A stretch of DNA of 64,000 bases from Blepharisma stoltei (taxonomy: Eukaryota > Ciliophora > Heterotrichea > Heterotrichida > Blepharismidae), in NCBI GenBank assembly GCA_914767885.1, contig CAJZBQ010000036.1, positions 744,001 through 808,000 on the forward strand, read 5' to 3'. This document shows, piece after piece, positions 54,348 through 63,302 of this stretch. The translations under genes and the position numbers were made by a program. How positions within the stretch are numbered: position 1 is the stretch's first letter; every line of letters begins with the position of its first letter. The notes beneath the pieces were generated by a model. The model was not told where the DNA came from. It made no database searches and saw only the letters and a list, made by a program, of their open reading frames with translations.

Positions 54348-57169
54348 ATGGGTTGTGGAATCTCAAAAAAAGCTTTGAAAGACGTAAGCCCTGCAAAGCC
54401 TCATCAAGAAGAAGTCAAATTATCACATAATACAGGCTCCTCTAACACTCCCGCAAACAAAAAGACTGAACCTTCTGCAGCTGGACCTCAAAACAAGACA
54501 ACCCCATCTGTAACTTCCTCAAAATCAAACCCTATCAGTCCTCAAGTAAAAGCTCAAGAACCTCAGCAAAAATCTGCGAAAGAAGAAAAACCGCTGGAAC
54601 CAGCTAAAAAGGCTGATCCTTCCCCTTCCCCTCAAAAAGCCCGTGAAAATCCCAAAGTACCACTCCCAGAAAATAGCCCAGAACCACAAAAAAAAACTCA
54701 AGAAATTCCAAAACCTGAATCCAAAGAACCCCATAATGAACCTGAAAAGCAAATCAAAGAGCCTGAGTTAGCTGCACAACCAGTTTCAAAGCACTCAAAA
54801 AATAAAGAAGAAAATAAGCTTCCTGCAGAAGGCCAAGCTGGAGGCCACGCAGGAACACTTATTTTTGAAGGTAATAAGCTACTAAAGAAGGCTAAAAAAG
54901 GAGAATTTGACTTCTTTGAATGACTTTACAGCGCGTCTCAAAACGATCCTTTAATGATTGAGATGAGAAAGTATGCGCCTCAGTATTATGGAGCAGAGGA
55001 AAGGAACGGAGAAAGATATATCTCAATGGAAAACCTATTAACAGACTATCTAAATCCAAGTATCATGGATTGCAAGCTGGGAAGAATTACATGGACTCCT
55101 CACCATACAGAAGAGACCAAAAAGAACCAAGAAGCTAAAAATAAAGGGACAACGACAGGATCTTTGGGGTTCAGGATTTCTGGAGTTGTAGTAAAAGATG
55201 AAGAAGGCAAGAAAGTTGAATCCTGGGCCAAAAATGAAGGGTTTTTTGGAATCAATGAAAATAACATCCATGAACAATTCGCTAAAATAGTGACTAGCAA
55301 GGGAGAAGTTAATAAGGACGCAATTGAAGCATTTATTGAGGGGACCAAAAGAATTTTGGATTGGTTTCAAAGACAAAAAGTAAAGCACTTTGTGGCAAGC
55401 TCAGTGTTTTATGTATGCGGTAAAAACAAAAAATACCAGGTAAGATATATTGATTTTGCTCATGCTATGGATGCGAATGGAGTAGAAGATGCCAATGTAA
55501 TCGAAGGCTTACAAAATGTGATCAAAATATGGGAAAGATTAAGAGGGCTGACTGTTCATAATAAAATGGCGTCTCAGCCTGGGATTACCTGCCAGATGCA
55601 GCCTCGAACACATTTTATTTATATCGGCAAGGTTTTGCCAGCCCAAAAAGGGGCAGCAGTGCTAGGTAAGCAATCCTGGTAATGTAAAGTGCATAGCCCT
55701 AGTCCGATTTCTGGATTGCATTTTACTCCGAGGAAAAAGAGAAGCCCAGCAGTGTTTACAGGTAAGCTAGACTACTAATTGGACAACTTCCTAGTTTTAA
55801 CTGGGAGTTATTTGAAATTTTCATTTTTGTCGAATTTCGGCCAAAGATTCCATTTTTTTGATTTTTGTTTGGGCAACCTTCATCTAGCCTAATCAGCATG
55901 TCGCAGAAATTCATAGCCTTCCTACTCAACACTGCAGCTGTCAATTCAAGAAGGAGAAAAAGAGATAGAGCTCTACTTCCCAAGTGTCATGGCGTCAGGC
56001 GGTGAAGCGGAAAAGTGGTGTCCGAGACTTAACTCGTCAGATGAATCACATCAAACTCAAACGAATTCTTCCTATCGTCACAAAGAGGATGAACCGCCCT
56101 GGAGATCCTTGGTGACTGCGCTGCCAATATGCGAGCAAGCCAAGACCTGTAATTTAAGTTTAAGTTGAGAGGACCGGCTGCTCAAGAGGCAACCGATATA
56201 GTTGCTGGGCACAAAGATAGGTTTATTTTTAGAGGTGATAAATTATTAAAAGCAACAAGCAAAAATGAAATTGACTTTTACAAAGAAGTCTATAACGAGA
56301 ATTGCCATGATCAACAATTGATTGAGCTGAGAAAATTCCTTCCGAAGTTCTATGGAGTGGAAGCTATTTCAAACAAAAATTATATTGTCATCGAAAATTT
56401 GTTATTCCAGTGCCACAATCCAAGCATTTTAGATTGCAAAATCGGGAAAATCACATGGGCACCGACACATAGTATTGAAAAGCAGCGAAGGAAGCAAAAT
56501 AAAGCTGTAACTTCTACCTCTGGCACGCTTAGCTGGAAGATTTCAGGGATTTTGGTTAGGAATGGAGAAGCGATTGCAGAAGCCTGAAATAAAGACCAAG
56601 GATATTCTCACGTAAATCAAGATAATGCATTTGAGCAGCTTGCCAAATTAGCTAGAAAAGAGGATTCTTACTGCAAGGAAATCTTAAATTCTCTTCTTTC
56701 TGAAACTCAGAGCCTCAGAGATTGATTCAAAGCTCAACACTCAAAACTATTCTTCACAAGCTCAGTGCTTTATGTTGTGAGTCCTCACAAAATCCAAGTG
56801 AAATTAATTGATTTTGAGTACATTTTCAATTCTTCAGGAAAGCCAGATAACAGTAATTTTTATTTAGATTGCATCAAAGGATTAACAAATCTCGCAGAAA
56901 GCTGAAATAGAGCCATCCTTTTTCATCAGCCAAGACTAAGGCCATGCCGAAGCCCTTATGAAGTAAATCTCGAGCAATCAAGGCCATATTATTACTGTGA
57001 CTGTGGAAGATCTAAAAAGCAGCCATTCTGCGATGGTTCACACCAAGGCACTCAATTTCTGCCTGTCGGTTTTATGGCAGCAGAAACGAAAACCTACTAT
57101 TTGTGTGGGTGCAAGCATACTAAGAATAAGCCATTCTGTGATGGAACTCACAACACTATAGAGTGGTAA
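54348..57169 (+). CDS. double inositol polyphosphate kinase fused to a CISD3-like double CDGSH domain
   Basis: 739 residues after removal of the 602-bp retroposon at 55561-56162 (VH|KLRGPAAQEA). MGCGISKK suggests N-myristoylation. A Pro/Lys/Glu-rich linker spans residues ~20-165. IPK domain 1 (about 165-400) has NPSIMDCKLGRITWTP (the PxxxDxKxG signature), SSVFYVCG and RYIDFAHAM. IPK domain 2 (about 420-660) has NPSILDCKIGKITWAP, SSVLYVV and KLIDFEYIF. The C-terminus has two 2Fe-2S CDGSH motifs, CDCGRSKKQPFCDGSH and CGCKHTKNKPFCDGTH, arranged as in mitochondrial CISD3. IPK enzymes make inositol poly- and pyrophosphates (IP6K/IPMK/IP3K fold). Domain 2 and CDGSH are in one uninterrupted frame, so at least that fusion is secure. 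Both IDF motifs seem intact, so two active kinases are possible. Confidence 0.85.
55561..56162 (+). mobile_element. AAAATGGC-type retroposon between two kinase domains
   Basis: Plus orientation. It starts AATAAAATGGCGTCTCAGCC, has GCAGCCTCGAACACAT, and ends GATCCTTGGTGACTGCGC then (TTAAGT)n. TA at 55559-55560 and 56161-56162 gives an in-frame join. A clear target duplication is not visible; the flanks TTAAGAGGGCTGACTG and TTGAGAGGACCGGCTG share many positions and may be a diverged one. Confidence 0.75.
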
Positions 57170-57245
57170 TTAAGACCGACTTTTATAATTTAATCAAAAT
57201 TCTTTTACACTAATTCCCCAAGCAATTTAGAAATAATTATTTCTG

Positions 57246-59223
57246 TTATTCTTGCATCTTTTTTAGGTCAGATGCAATAAAGAAGGTAGCTCCAGTGATC
57301 TCCTTAAGCTTATCTAAAGTGATATCTGAAGCGATCTCTACCAGAGTCATCCCAGTATCTCTTCTGAACTCAAACACTCCGCACTCAGTAACGAGCATCC
57401 TTACAACTTTTTTGCCTGTGAGTGGTAGAGAGCACTTTTTGAGAATCTTAGGAGCGCCTTTTGATGTATGCTCCATGCAAACGATGCATTTTGAGTGGCT
57501 GTCAACGAGGTCCATGGCACCTCCCATGCCCTTGACCATTTTGCCAGGGACAATCCAGTTAGCAAGATCACCATCTTGCGAAACTTGAAGTCCACCAAGG
57601 ATGGTTAGATCAAGATGGTCACCTCGAACTATGGCAAAGCTCATGCTACTGTGGAAAACAGAAGAGCCTGTTGCCATTGTAATGGTTTCTTTGCCAGCAT
57701 TGATTACGTCAGGGTCCTGCTCGCCTGATTTAGGATATGGCCCAATCCCTAAAAGTCCGTTTTCTCCATGCAAGACGATTTTAATGTCTTTTGGCAAATA
57801 GTTTGGAACCATTGTCGGCATGCCAATACCTAGATTTACATACATCCCATCCTTTATTTCTTTGGAAACTCTTTTAGCAATCCTTTCTCTCTTCCTAATC
57901 TGCTCTGGAGTTCCAGGAAGCTGTATTTTATCACCAGTATTAAGGGCAAGCCTTTCAATTGGTTTTTCGAAATATTCTCCTTTTACAAGCCTCTGAACAA
58001 AAATCCCAGGAGTGTGAATCTGGTCTGGGTCAAGAGAGCCAGCTGGGACTATTTCTTCCACTTCTGCAATAGTTATTTTGGAAGCCCCTGCAATATCAGG
58101 GTTGAAATTTCTTGCTGTTTTTCTATAGATTAGGTTTCCTTCAGTATCTGCTTTCCATGCCTTGATGAGCCCAACATCTCCTTTGAGAGCTCTCTCAAGC
58201 AAGTATTTTTTACCTCCCCAAATCCTTACTTCTCTTGGGGCAGATACTTTTTCGACTGTTTTTCCGCCTGGGCCGAATTTCATTGGGAATCCGCCTTCTT
58301 CAACGAGACTGCCAGCTCCAGTGTGGGTATAAAATGCAGAAATTCCGCAAGCTCCTGCTCTTAGCCTTTCGGCTAAGGACCCTTGAGGAATTAAATCAAG
58401 CTCAATTTCACCATTTAAATACTGATTTTCCAATGTTTCATTTCCCCCTAAATATGAACAATGGATACTCGATGCCATTTTGTCCTTGATCAGAAGTCCA
58501 GGTCCAAATTCATTGGTCCCTGAAGTGTTAGTGATTAGTTTAAGGTTATTGATTTTCAAGTGATGGATCGCCCTCACTCCCCTCTTTTAAATTGTAATAA
58601 AAATCTTGCTTTATTTAAAGGGGGTTAATTATTTTTCTTAAAAAAAAATTATATTTAAATTTCCATAAAAAATTTTTAAAGCCTCAAAAAACATAAATTG
58701 AGCACAATATAGCGAATTTAAATTTATTTTTAAATAAAAAAATTAATCGATTCAGTGTAAAAATGTTTAAATCCATTCTTTTTCAATTAAATTAGGTCGA
58801 AACTAATTATAAAAATGAGTATGTCATCTTTAATTATTTTAAAAATATAAATTGACTCAAAATTTTAATTTATTTTTATGGAGAATTAAATAAAAAAAAT
58901 CAGTTCAGTGTAAGATGTGTTAAAATAACATTCCACTTGCGTTTCTCTATTAAATTAGGTCAAAAACTAATTTTATAAAATTAGTATTTTCATTGATAAA
59001 TTTTCCGACTGAAAAACAAATTTTGTTCCAAAAGGGGTTAAAGTCCCAAAAAATGCAAATTTTGCTCCAATTTAAAGGGAGGCAGAGTCAGTAAATTTTC
59101 AGGAACTCCGCATAATCCGAACCCAGAAATCATTAAGGCCATCCCACTTTTGAGATCAGCCACGGCCTCAGCAGACGAGTTAAATATCTTAGTAGCAAAG
59201 AATCTCCTTGATGTTGTGAACAT
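57246..59223 (-). CDS. OXCT1: succinyl-CoA:3-oxoacid CoA-transferase (SCOT)
   Basis: 487 residues after removal of the TGA-flanked MITE at 58577-59090 (PENLL|RAIHHLKI). The start at 59223 gives MFTTSRRFFATKIFNS, a good mitochondrial presequence; an upstream in-frame ATG at 59310 is less likely. Alpha domain: SGFGLCGVPENLL, the QGSLAERLRAGACGI segment and KAWKADTEGNLIYRK. Beta domain: GMYVNLGIGMPT, then the catalytic glutamate in the LHGENGLLGIGP block (family GENG motif), and GGAMDLVDSHSKCIVCMEH. SCOT transfers CoA from succinyl-CoA to acetoacetate in ketone-body use, in the matrix. Alpha and beta fused in one chain, as in eukaryotes. Confidence 0.97.
58577..59090. mobile_element. family-2 MITE acting as IES with TGA flanks (minus strand)
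   Basis: On the plus strand the flanks are TCA (58574-58576 and 59088-59090), TGA on the coding strand. The ends are CTCCCCTCTTTTAAATTGTA and a right end with TTGCTCCAATTTAAAGGGAG. The interior shares GGTCGAAACTAATTATAAAA-type sequence with the other family-2 copies. No TA at either join. Removing 514 bp restores SCOT. Confidence 0.85.
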
Positions 59224-59740
59224 TAGCTTAATAAATTTATATCTAAACAATTGTGGATTGTAAAATGTGGGTAATTTAAAGCCATTAAATAATTCCACAT
59301 CATTTTTCAAAGATATAGCTAGCTAAATTATCAACTAAAATCTTGTAGTTTCACCAAAGGCAATTTTAAAATTTTACTGACTGCTATTTAATAAATATGA
59401 AATAAAATTTGACTTTTAGCATGCTTATAGTGTCTCCATGATTATGGACTCCCTCAGTCCTGGTATTTCTCTAGTAAATTCGAGGGGTACTCGCCAATTT
59501 ATGTTGGCAGAACCAACCCTCAAATTGGCAAATCCACATTACCAGATGTATTCATCAATTTTGAGGGTTGATAAAACCAGCCCTCTAATCTCCTTGGGAG
59601 ACATCGGAACCATGGAAGTTCATAAGCACAGAGACAGTATAATTGTAATAAGAAGAAAAATAGTATTAAATTGAACGACAGCAATAAAAACTTGCAGAGA
59701 TAAGGGATTTATTTAAATTAGTTTATAATTCTGATATAGG
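59224..59740. other. gene-free divergent gap with small inverted repeats
   Basis: Between the SCOT start and ATG8. At 59490-59600 CAACCCTCAAATTGG and CAATTTTGAGGGTTG form an imperfect hairpin, and a similar GAGGGGTACTCGCC motif lies nearby. It may be an old foldback element. No convincing gene. Confidence 0.4.
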
Positions 59741-60097
59741 ATGATGGCGTTTAAAGAGGAGCTACCTCAATTTGAAGCTCGAAGACTAGAGGCTAACCAT
59801 TTACTAGAGACTCACCCAACCAAGTTGCCAGTAATAGTTGAGCCAATTCTATCAAAAAAGAACTCTTATGGAGCGATTCAAAACAGATTCCTTGTTCCTC
59901 AAAGTTATACTTTTCATGAGTTCATCTTCCACCTGAGACGAAGATTGGAGCTCGACAGAACTGACGCACTCTACGTTTTAATTTCAAAAAAGCACCTTCC
60001 TGTGTTGGACAGAAACATGATCAGCATCTACGAAGAGTTTCAGGACCCAGATGGGTTTTTATACGTTAACTACTCCTCTGAAGCCATTTTAGGTTAA
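59741..60097 (+). CDS. ATG8: ATG8 / LC3-GABARAP ubiquitin-like autophagy protein
   Basis: 118 residues, the family's usual length. It has the N-terminal helices (FKEELPQFEARRLEANHLLE), the KLPVIVEP strand, RFLVPQSYTFHEFIFHLRRRLEL, ALYVLISKKHLP and EEFQDPDGFLYVNYSSEAILG. The Gly that is joined to phosphatidylethanolamine on autophagosome membranes is the final residue, so no ATG4 trimming of a tail is needed before conjugation. The ATG pair at 59741 allows a second start one codon later. A family-1 MITE lies 11 bp after the stop. Confidence 0.97.
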   Translation: MMAFKEELPQFEARRLEANHLLETHPTKLPVIVEPILSKKNSYGAIQNRFLVPQSYTFHEFIFHLRRRLELDRTDALYVLISKKHLPVLDRNMISIYEEFQDPDGFLYVNYSSEAILG

Positions 60098-60107
60098 GTC
60101 TTAGAAC

Positions 60108-60501
60108 TTACTCCCCCCCCCCCCCTCCGTGAGCGAACAAAACCATTAGAAAAATCGCCATTTTTTGACCAAAAACCCACCCTCCGTGAGTGAACAAAAA
60201 ATATTTTTAATAGAAAAAATTTTAATAGAAAAAAATTTTGCTATATAAGTGATAATTAGTATAATGAAATCTAGAGCTAATTCTGTTTAATTTTTAAACA
60301 AATTGCGTTTTAAAACATAAATTTTGCAAATTAAATTAGTATTTGCTTCCCAATTTTTGCAAATTAGGATTTTTTTTAAATTTCGAAAAAAATATTTTTT
60401 ATAAAATTTATATATAAATTTGTTTAAAAAAAAAAATTAACCCCCCTCCGTGAGTGAACAAAATTTTTTTTGTTCGCTCACGGAGGGGGGGGGGGGAGTT
60501 A
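60108..60501. mobile_element. family-1 MITE, inverted, intergenic
   Basis: TTA-flanked and nearly identical to the reverse complement of 1423-1813, with full C/G runs at both ends, so a young copy. It lies between ATG8 and the convergent eIF6 gene, not in coding sequence. Confidence 0.95.
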
Positions 60502-60555
60502 GCTTTAATATAAAGTGTTATTTTTCCAATTGCAGAAATTATATTAAATTTGTAG

Positions 60556-61299
60556 TTATCTGTGGAGATTGTCCATCAAATCAGTCCTGACTCCAGTTTG
60601 GGCTGGTACATGCTGTTTCACTTCATTTAGTCTAAAAATGTTTTCGATGACTGATATTTCCGTTGACGTCGTATCTAGCCCACAAAACGCACTCCAGTCA
60701 TTTGCGCACAGCCCTGCAGCCAGAACATCACTTCCTCTGTTAACTGTTCCTGCACAAAGTGGCACTTGAAGCAGCGAACTAAGCTCGTCAAGTTCTTCCA
60801 CTGCAATCATGGGATGAATCAGTCCTCCAAGATTAGTTAAAACGCAATAGCTTCCTACCAGCACATTCCCTGCCACCATGGTCCTGAACACCTCAACTCC
60901 GAGTGTGTCAGCTACGATATCTTCCGTTTCTTTGTCCAAATCTGGGTGAATTATAGCGACATAGTCATTGCAAGCAATACAATTTCCCAAGGCTGACAGA
61001 CGCTCATCAATTCTTTCCACCTTGACCTTATCTGGGAGCGAATTTCTGATTGTCTGCAGCTCCAAATCAGTTGTGATGCTTGGGACCAATAGCCCGTTTG
61101 AGTTTCCACAAGTGACCCTTCCTACAATGCGAGTTCCAGCAATTGAGGAGTGAATGACTGGGATGTGGCCTCCAAGCTCGCTTTCGAAGACACTGTAAAA
61201 GTTCTCGTTACCTCCAATTGGGACAATGCAGTAGGCGTTCGTGAGCTTGCAAAAAACCCCGATTTCGTTGGAATTTTCGAACTGAGTTCTGGTTGCCAT
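60556..61299 (-). CDS. EIF6: eukaryotic translation initiation factor 6
   Basis: 247 residues, standard for eIF6/Tif6: [30 protein letters not shown], then the pseudo-fivefold repeats ([43 protein letters not shown]-like [49 protein letters not shown] and [19 protein letters not shown]). It binds the 60S subunit, blocks early 40S joining and acts in ribosome biogenesis. It ends LMDNLHR. No interruption. The gene for ribosomal protein eL37 lies 42 bp upstream on the same strand. Confidence 0.98.
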   Translation of the reverse strand: MATRTQFENSNEIGVFCKLTNAYCIVPIGGNENFYSVFESELGGHIPVIHSSIAGTRIVGRVTCGNSNGLLVPSITTDLELQTIRNSLPDKVKVERIDERLSALGNCIACNDYVAIIHPDLDKETEDIVADTLGVEVFRTMVAGNVLVGSYCVLTNLGGLIHPMIAVEELDELSSLLQVPLCAGTVNRGSDVLAAGLCANDWSAFCGLDTTSTEISVIENIFRLNEVKQHVPAQTGVRTDLMDNLHR

Positions 61300-61341
61300 T
61301 GTGTTAAAATTATAAGCAGGTAGGCAATAGAAGAGTTAAAA

Positions 61342-61972
61342 TTACTTCTTGACGTGCTTAGTTCTTGCAGCTGGAGTCGTCCCTTCTCTGAATGAGTTCT
61401 TGGCTCTTCTTGGGATGGATTTAAGATATCTCATCCTTCCAGTTCCTTCACCTCTTCTCCTGTGAGTCTTGAGGGCCCAGTTGTAGTGTCTCATCTTACT
61501 CCCCTCCCCTCCGTGAGTGAACAAAACAATTTTGTTCACTCACGGAGGGGGCTAATTTTTTTTTTGAAATTTAAAAAAATCTTAATTCGCAAAAATTGGA
61601 AAGCAAATATTAATTTAATTTAAAAAATTTATGTTTTAAAAAGCAATTCGTTTAAAATTAAACAGAATTGGCTCTAGATTTCATTATAATAATTATCATT
61701 AATATATCAAAATTTTTTTACATAAAAAATTTTTCGATTAAAAAAATTTTTGTTCACTCACGGAGGGTGGGTTTTTTGGGCAAAAATAGGGATTTTTCTA
61801 ATGGTTTTGTTCACTCACGGAGGGGGGAGTTAGCGCTTGGATAGCCACAGGATGCACATTCTAAGGTTTGCTTGTGAAGTGATCGTTTTCCACAGCGTCT
61901 GCAAACTGTGTGGGTGTGGCTGTTTCTCTTTCCTGCGCTCGGAGTTCCTTTTGTCTAAATAGCGATTACCAT
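61342..61972 (-). CDS. RPL37: ribosomal protein eL37
   Basis: 93 residues after removing a 15-nt intron and a 334-bp MITE. Exon 1 is only the ATG (61970-61972). The protein reads [20 protein letters not shown], then the C4 zinc finger ([10 protein letters not shown] ... [10 protein letters not shown]) and [21 protein letters not shown]. It is a component of the 60S subunit that binds rRNA by its zinc finger and basic tail. Length is standard. The join SAK|MRHYNW falls in a TAA-bounded codon and is in frame. Confidence 0.97.
61496..61829. mobile_element. family-1 MITE acting as IES in eL37
   Basis: TTA-flanked (61496-61498 and 61830-61832), with a terminal hairpin at the left and the doubled TIR at the right. 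Removing 334 bp restores [16 protein letters not shown]. Confidence 0.95.
61955..61969 (-). other. 15-nt intron directly after the eL37 start codon
   Basis: GTAATCGCTATTTAG on the minus strand between ATG and ACA. Confidence 0.95.
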
Positions 61973-62449
61973 TCTCTAAAAAGAAATTAATGCCATTAAT
62001 CACACAAAACTAATTTTTAGGCAATGGCATTTTATATCCTAGCCGTCTCTATGCCTCTCCTAGCTAGGATTCACTAGACTTTGATTTGAATTTTTAGTAG
62101 CTAATGCAAAAAATTTTACCATAAAGTGAAATCCGAAAGAACGAACGCTTGGGCAATAATTAGAGGACTCTTTTGTTTTTTCTTCATCATGAAATGCACC
62201 AGACCAATAGCTCTATAAAGTATGATTGATTATGCTTACAGTCAAGTTTTAACAGACAAATGATTTTAACAAATCATCTTAAGAAATCAAATTCGGGGAT
62301 CTGATGAAAGAAGTTGTGATGAGTATAGCTCAAGATCATTTATGCTTATGGGTCTATCTTGGCATCCATCTCTAATTCGGGAATATTATTATATTTGTGA
62401 TCCTTTTATGGAGCTACAGGTTTTAAAAATTTTTGCTTGAATAATTTGT
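61973..62449. other. gene-free upstream region of eL37
   Basis: AT-rich, no frame or repeat recognised; expected to hold the eL37 promoter. Confidence 0.5.
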
Positions 62450-63041
62450 TTACTCCTCTTTTAAATTGGAACAAAAATTCCTGTTCCACATTAAATGGGC
62501 TAATTTTATTTTAAAAAAAATTATATTTAGTTTTCTCTATAAAGAAATTTAAAAAAAAAATAAATAAATTGGACACAACGTTTGAATTTTATTTAATAAA
62601 TTAGTCTATTCAACGCAATTAAAACTTCAATTAGGGGTAGGACTTAGGTCCTATATTCGAGCTCAGTAAGAGAAGTCCACGACTTCTAGAGAGTCTCGTC
62701 TAAAGAAAATGGGTCTACACAGAGTCTGGTGTAGATCAGAGAAGCTCTAAGGGGCTTGGGGATAGAAACAGGTAGATGGTTAGGCCGACCCACCTACATT
62801 ATTCAGAGCTGTGATCCAAGTTGAATGGACTTGAAGAATTATCTTAAACTTAAACTTAAATCGATTCAATGTGAAAGCTTTTTTAAAATAATATTCTATT
62901 TGAACTTTTTCAATTAAATTAGATCAAGCTAATTCATAAAAAATAGTATTTTTACCTATTGTTTCAATTTAAAGAAGGTTAAAGTACCCCAAAAATGAAA
63001 AATTTGTAGACATTTTTTGTCCAATTTAAAGGGGGGAGTTA
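62450..63041. mobile_element. family-2 MITE with nested SINE-like element
   Basis: TTA-flanked (62450-62452 and 63039-63041), with ends CTCCTCTTTTAAATTGGAAC and TTGTCCAATTTAAAGGGGGG. The family interior (GATTCAATGTGAAAGC, TTTTTCAATTAAATTAGATC) is split by the element at 62630-62864. Intergenic. Confidence 0.85.
62630..62864 (+). mobile_element. SINE-like element nested in MITE (second subfamily)
   Basis: GC-richer 230-bp segment ending in a (CTTAAA)n tail. Its internal ATTCGAGCTCAGTAAGAGA and GAGTCTGGTGTAGA match the element at 12689-12968. The flanks CTATTCAACGCAATT and CGATTCAATGTGAAA may be a diverged target duplication. Boundaries are approximate. Confidence 0.55.
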
Positions 63042-63302
63042 GTAAGACAGTGATACTTTGAAAATTTGCCCTCCAAATACTTGAAAAAGATTATTTAGAA
63101 AATTGATTGCTAAATATTTAATGGTATACGTTTTACTTTTGCGCACTCATTTAAATTATAAAGTTTGATTAGGATCCTGTGAGTTCGATAAGTTCTAGCA
63201 GATGGAGGCTGAAAAATAATATCTCTTATTATAAATTTAATTGAGAATACTTGCTTAATATGCTTAATTATAAGTAATTCTTAATTTTATACTAGTAAAT
63301 TA

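Noticed and set aside
59438-59674. 78-codon ORF upstream of ATG8
   Set aside because: No motif, contains inverted repeats and lies in a divergent promoter region.
8926-62864. tRNA-like A and B boxes in the retroposons
   Set aside because: TGGCGTCTCAGCC and CTCGAACAC faintly resemble pol III boxes, but spacing and consensus matches are too weak to claim a tRNA origin.
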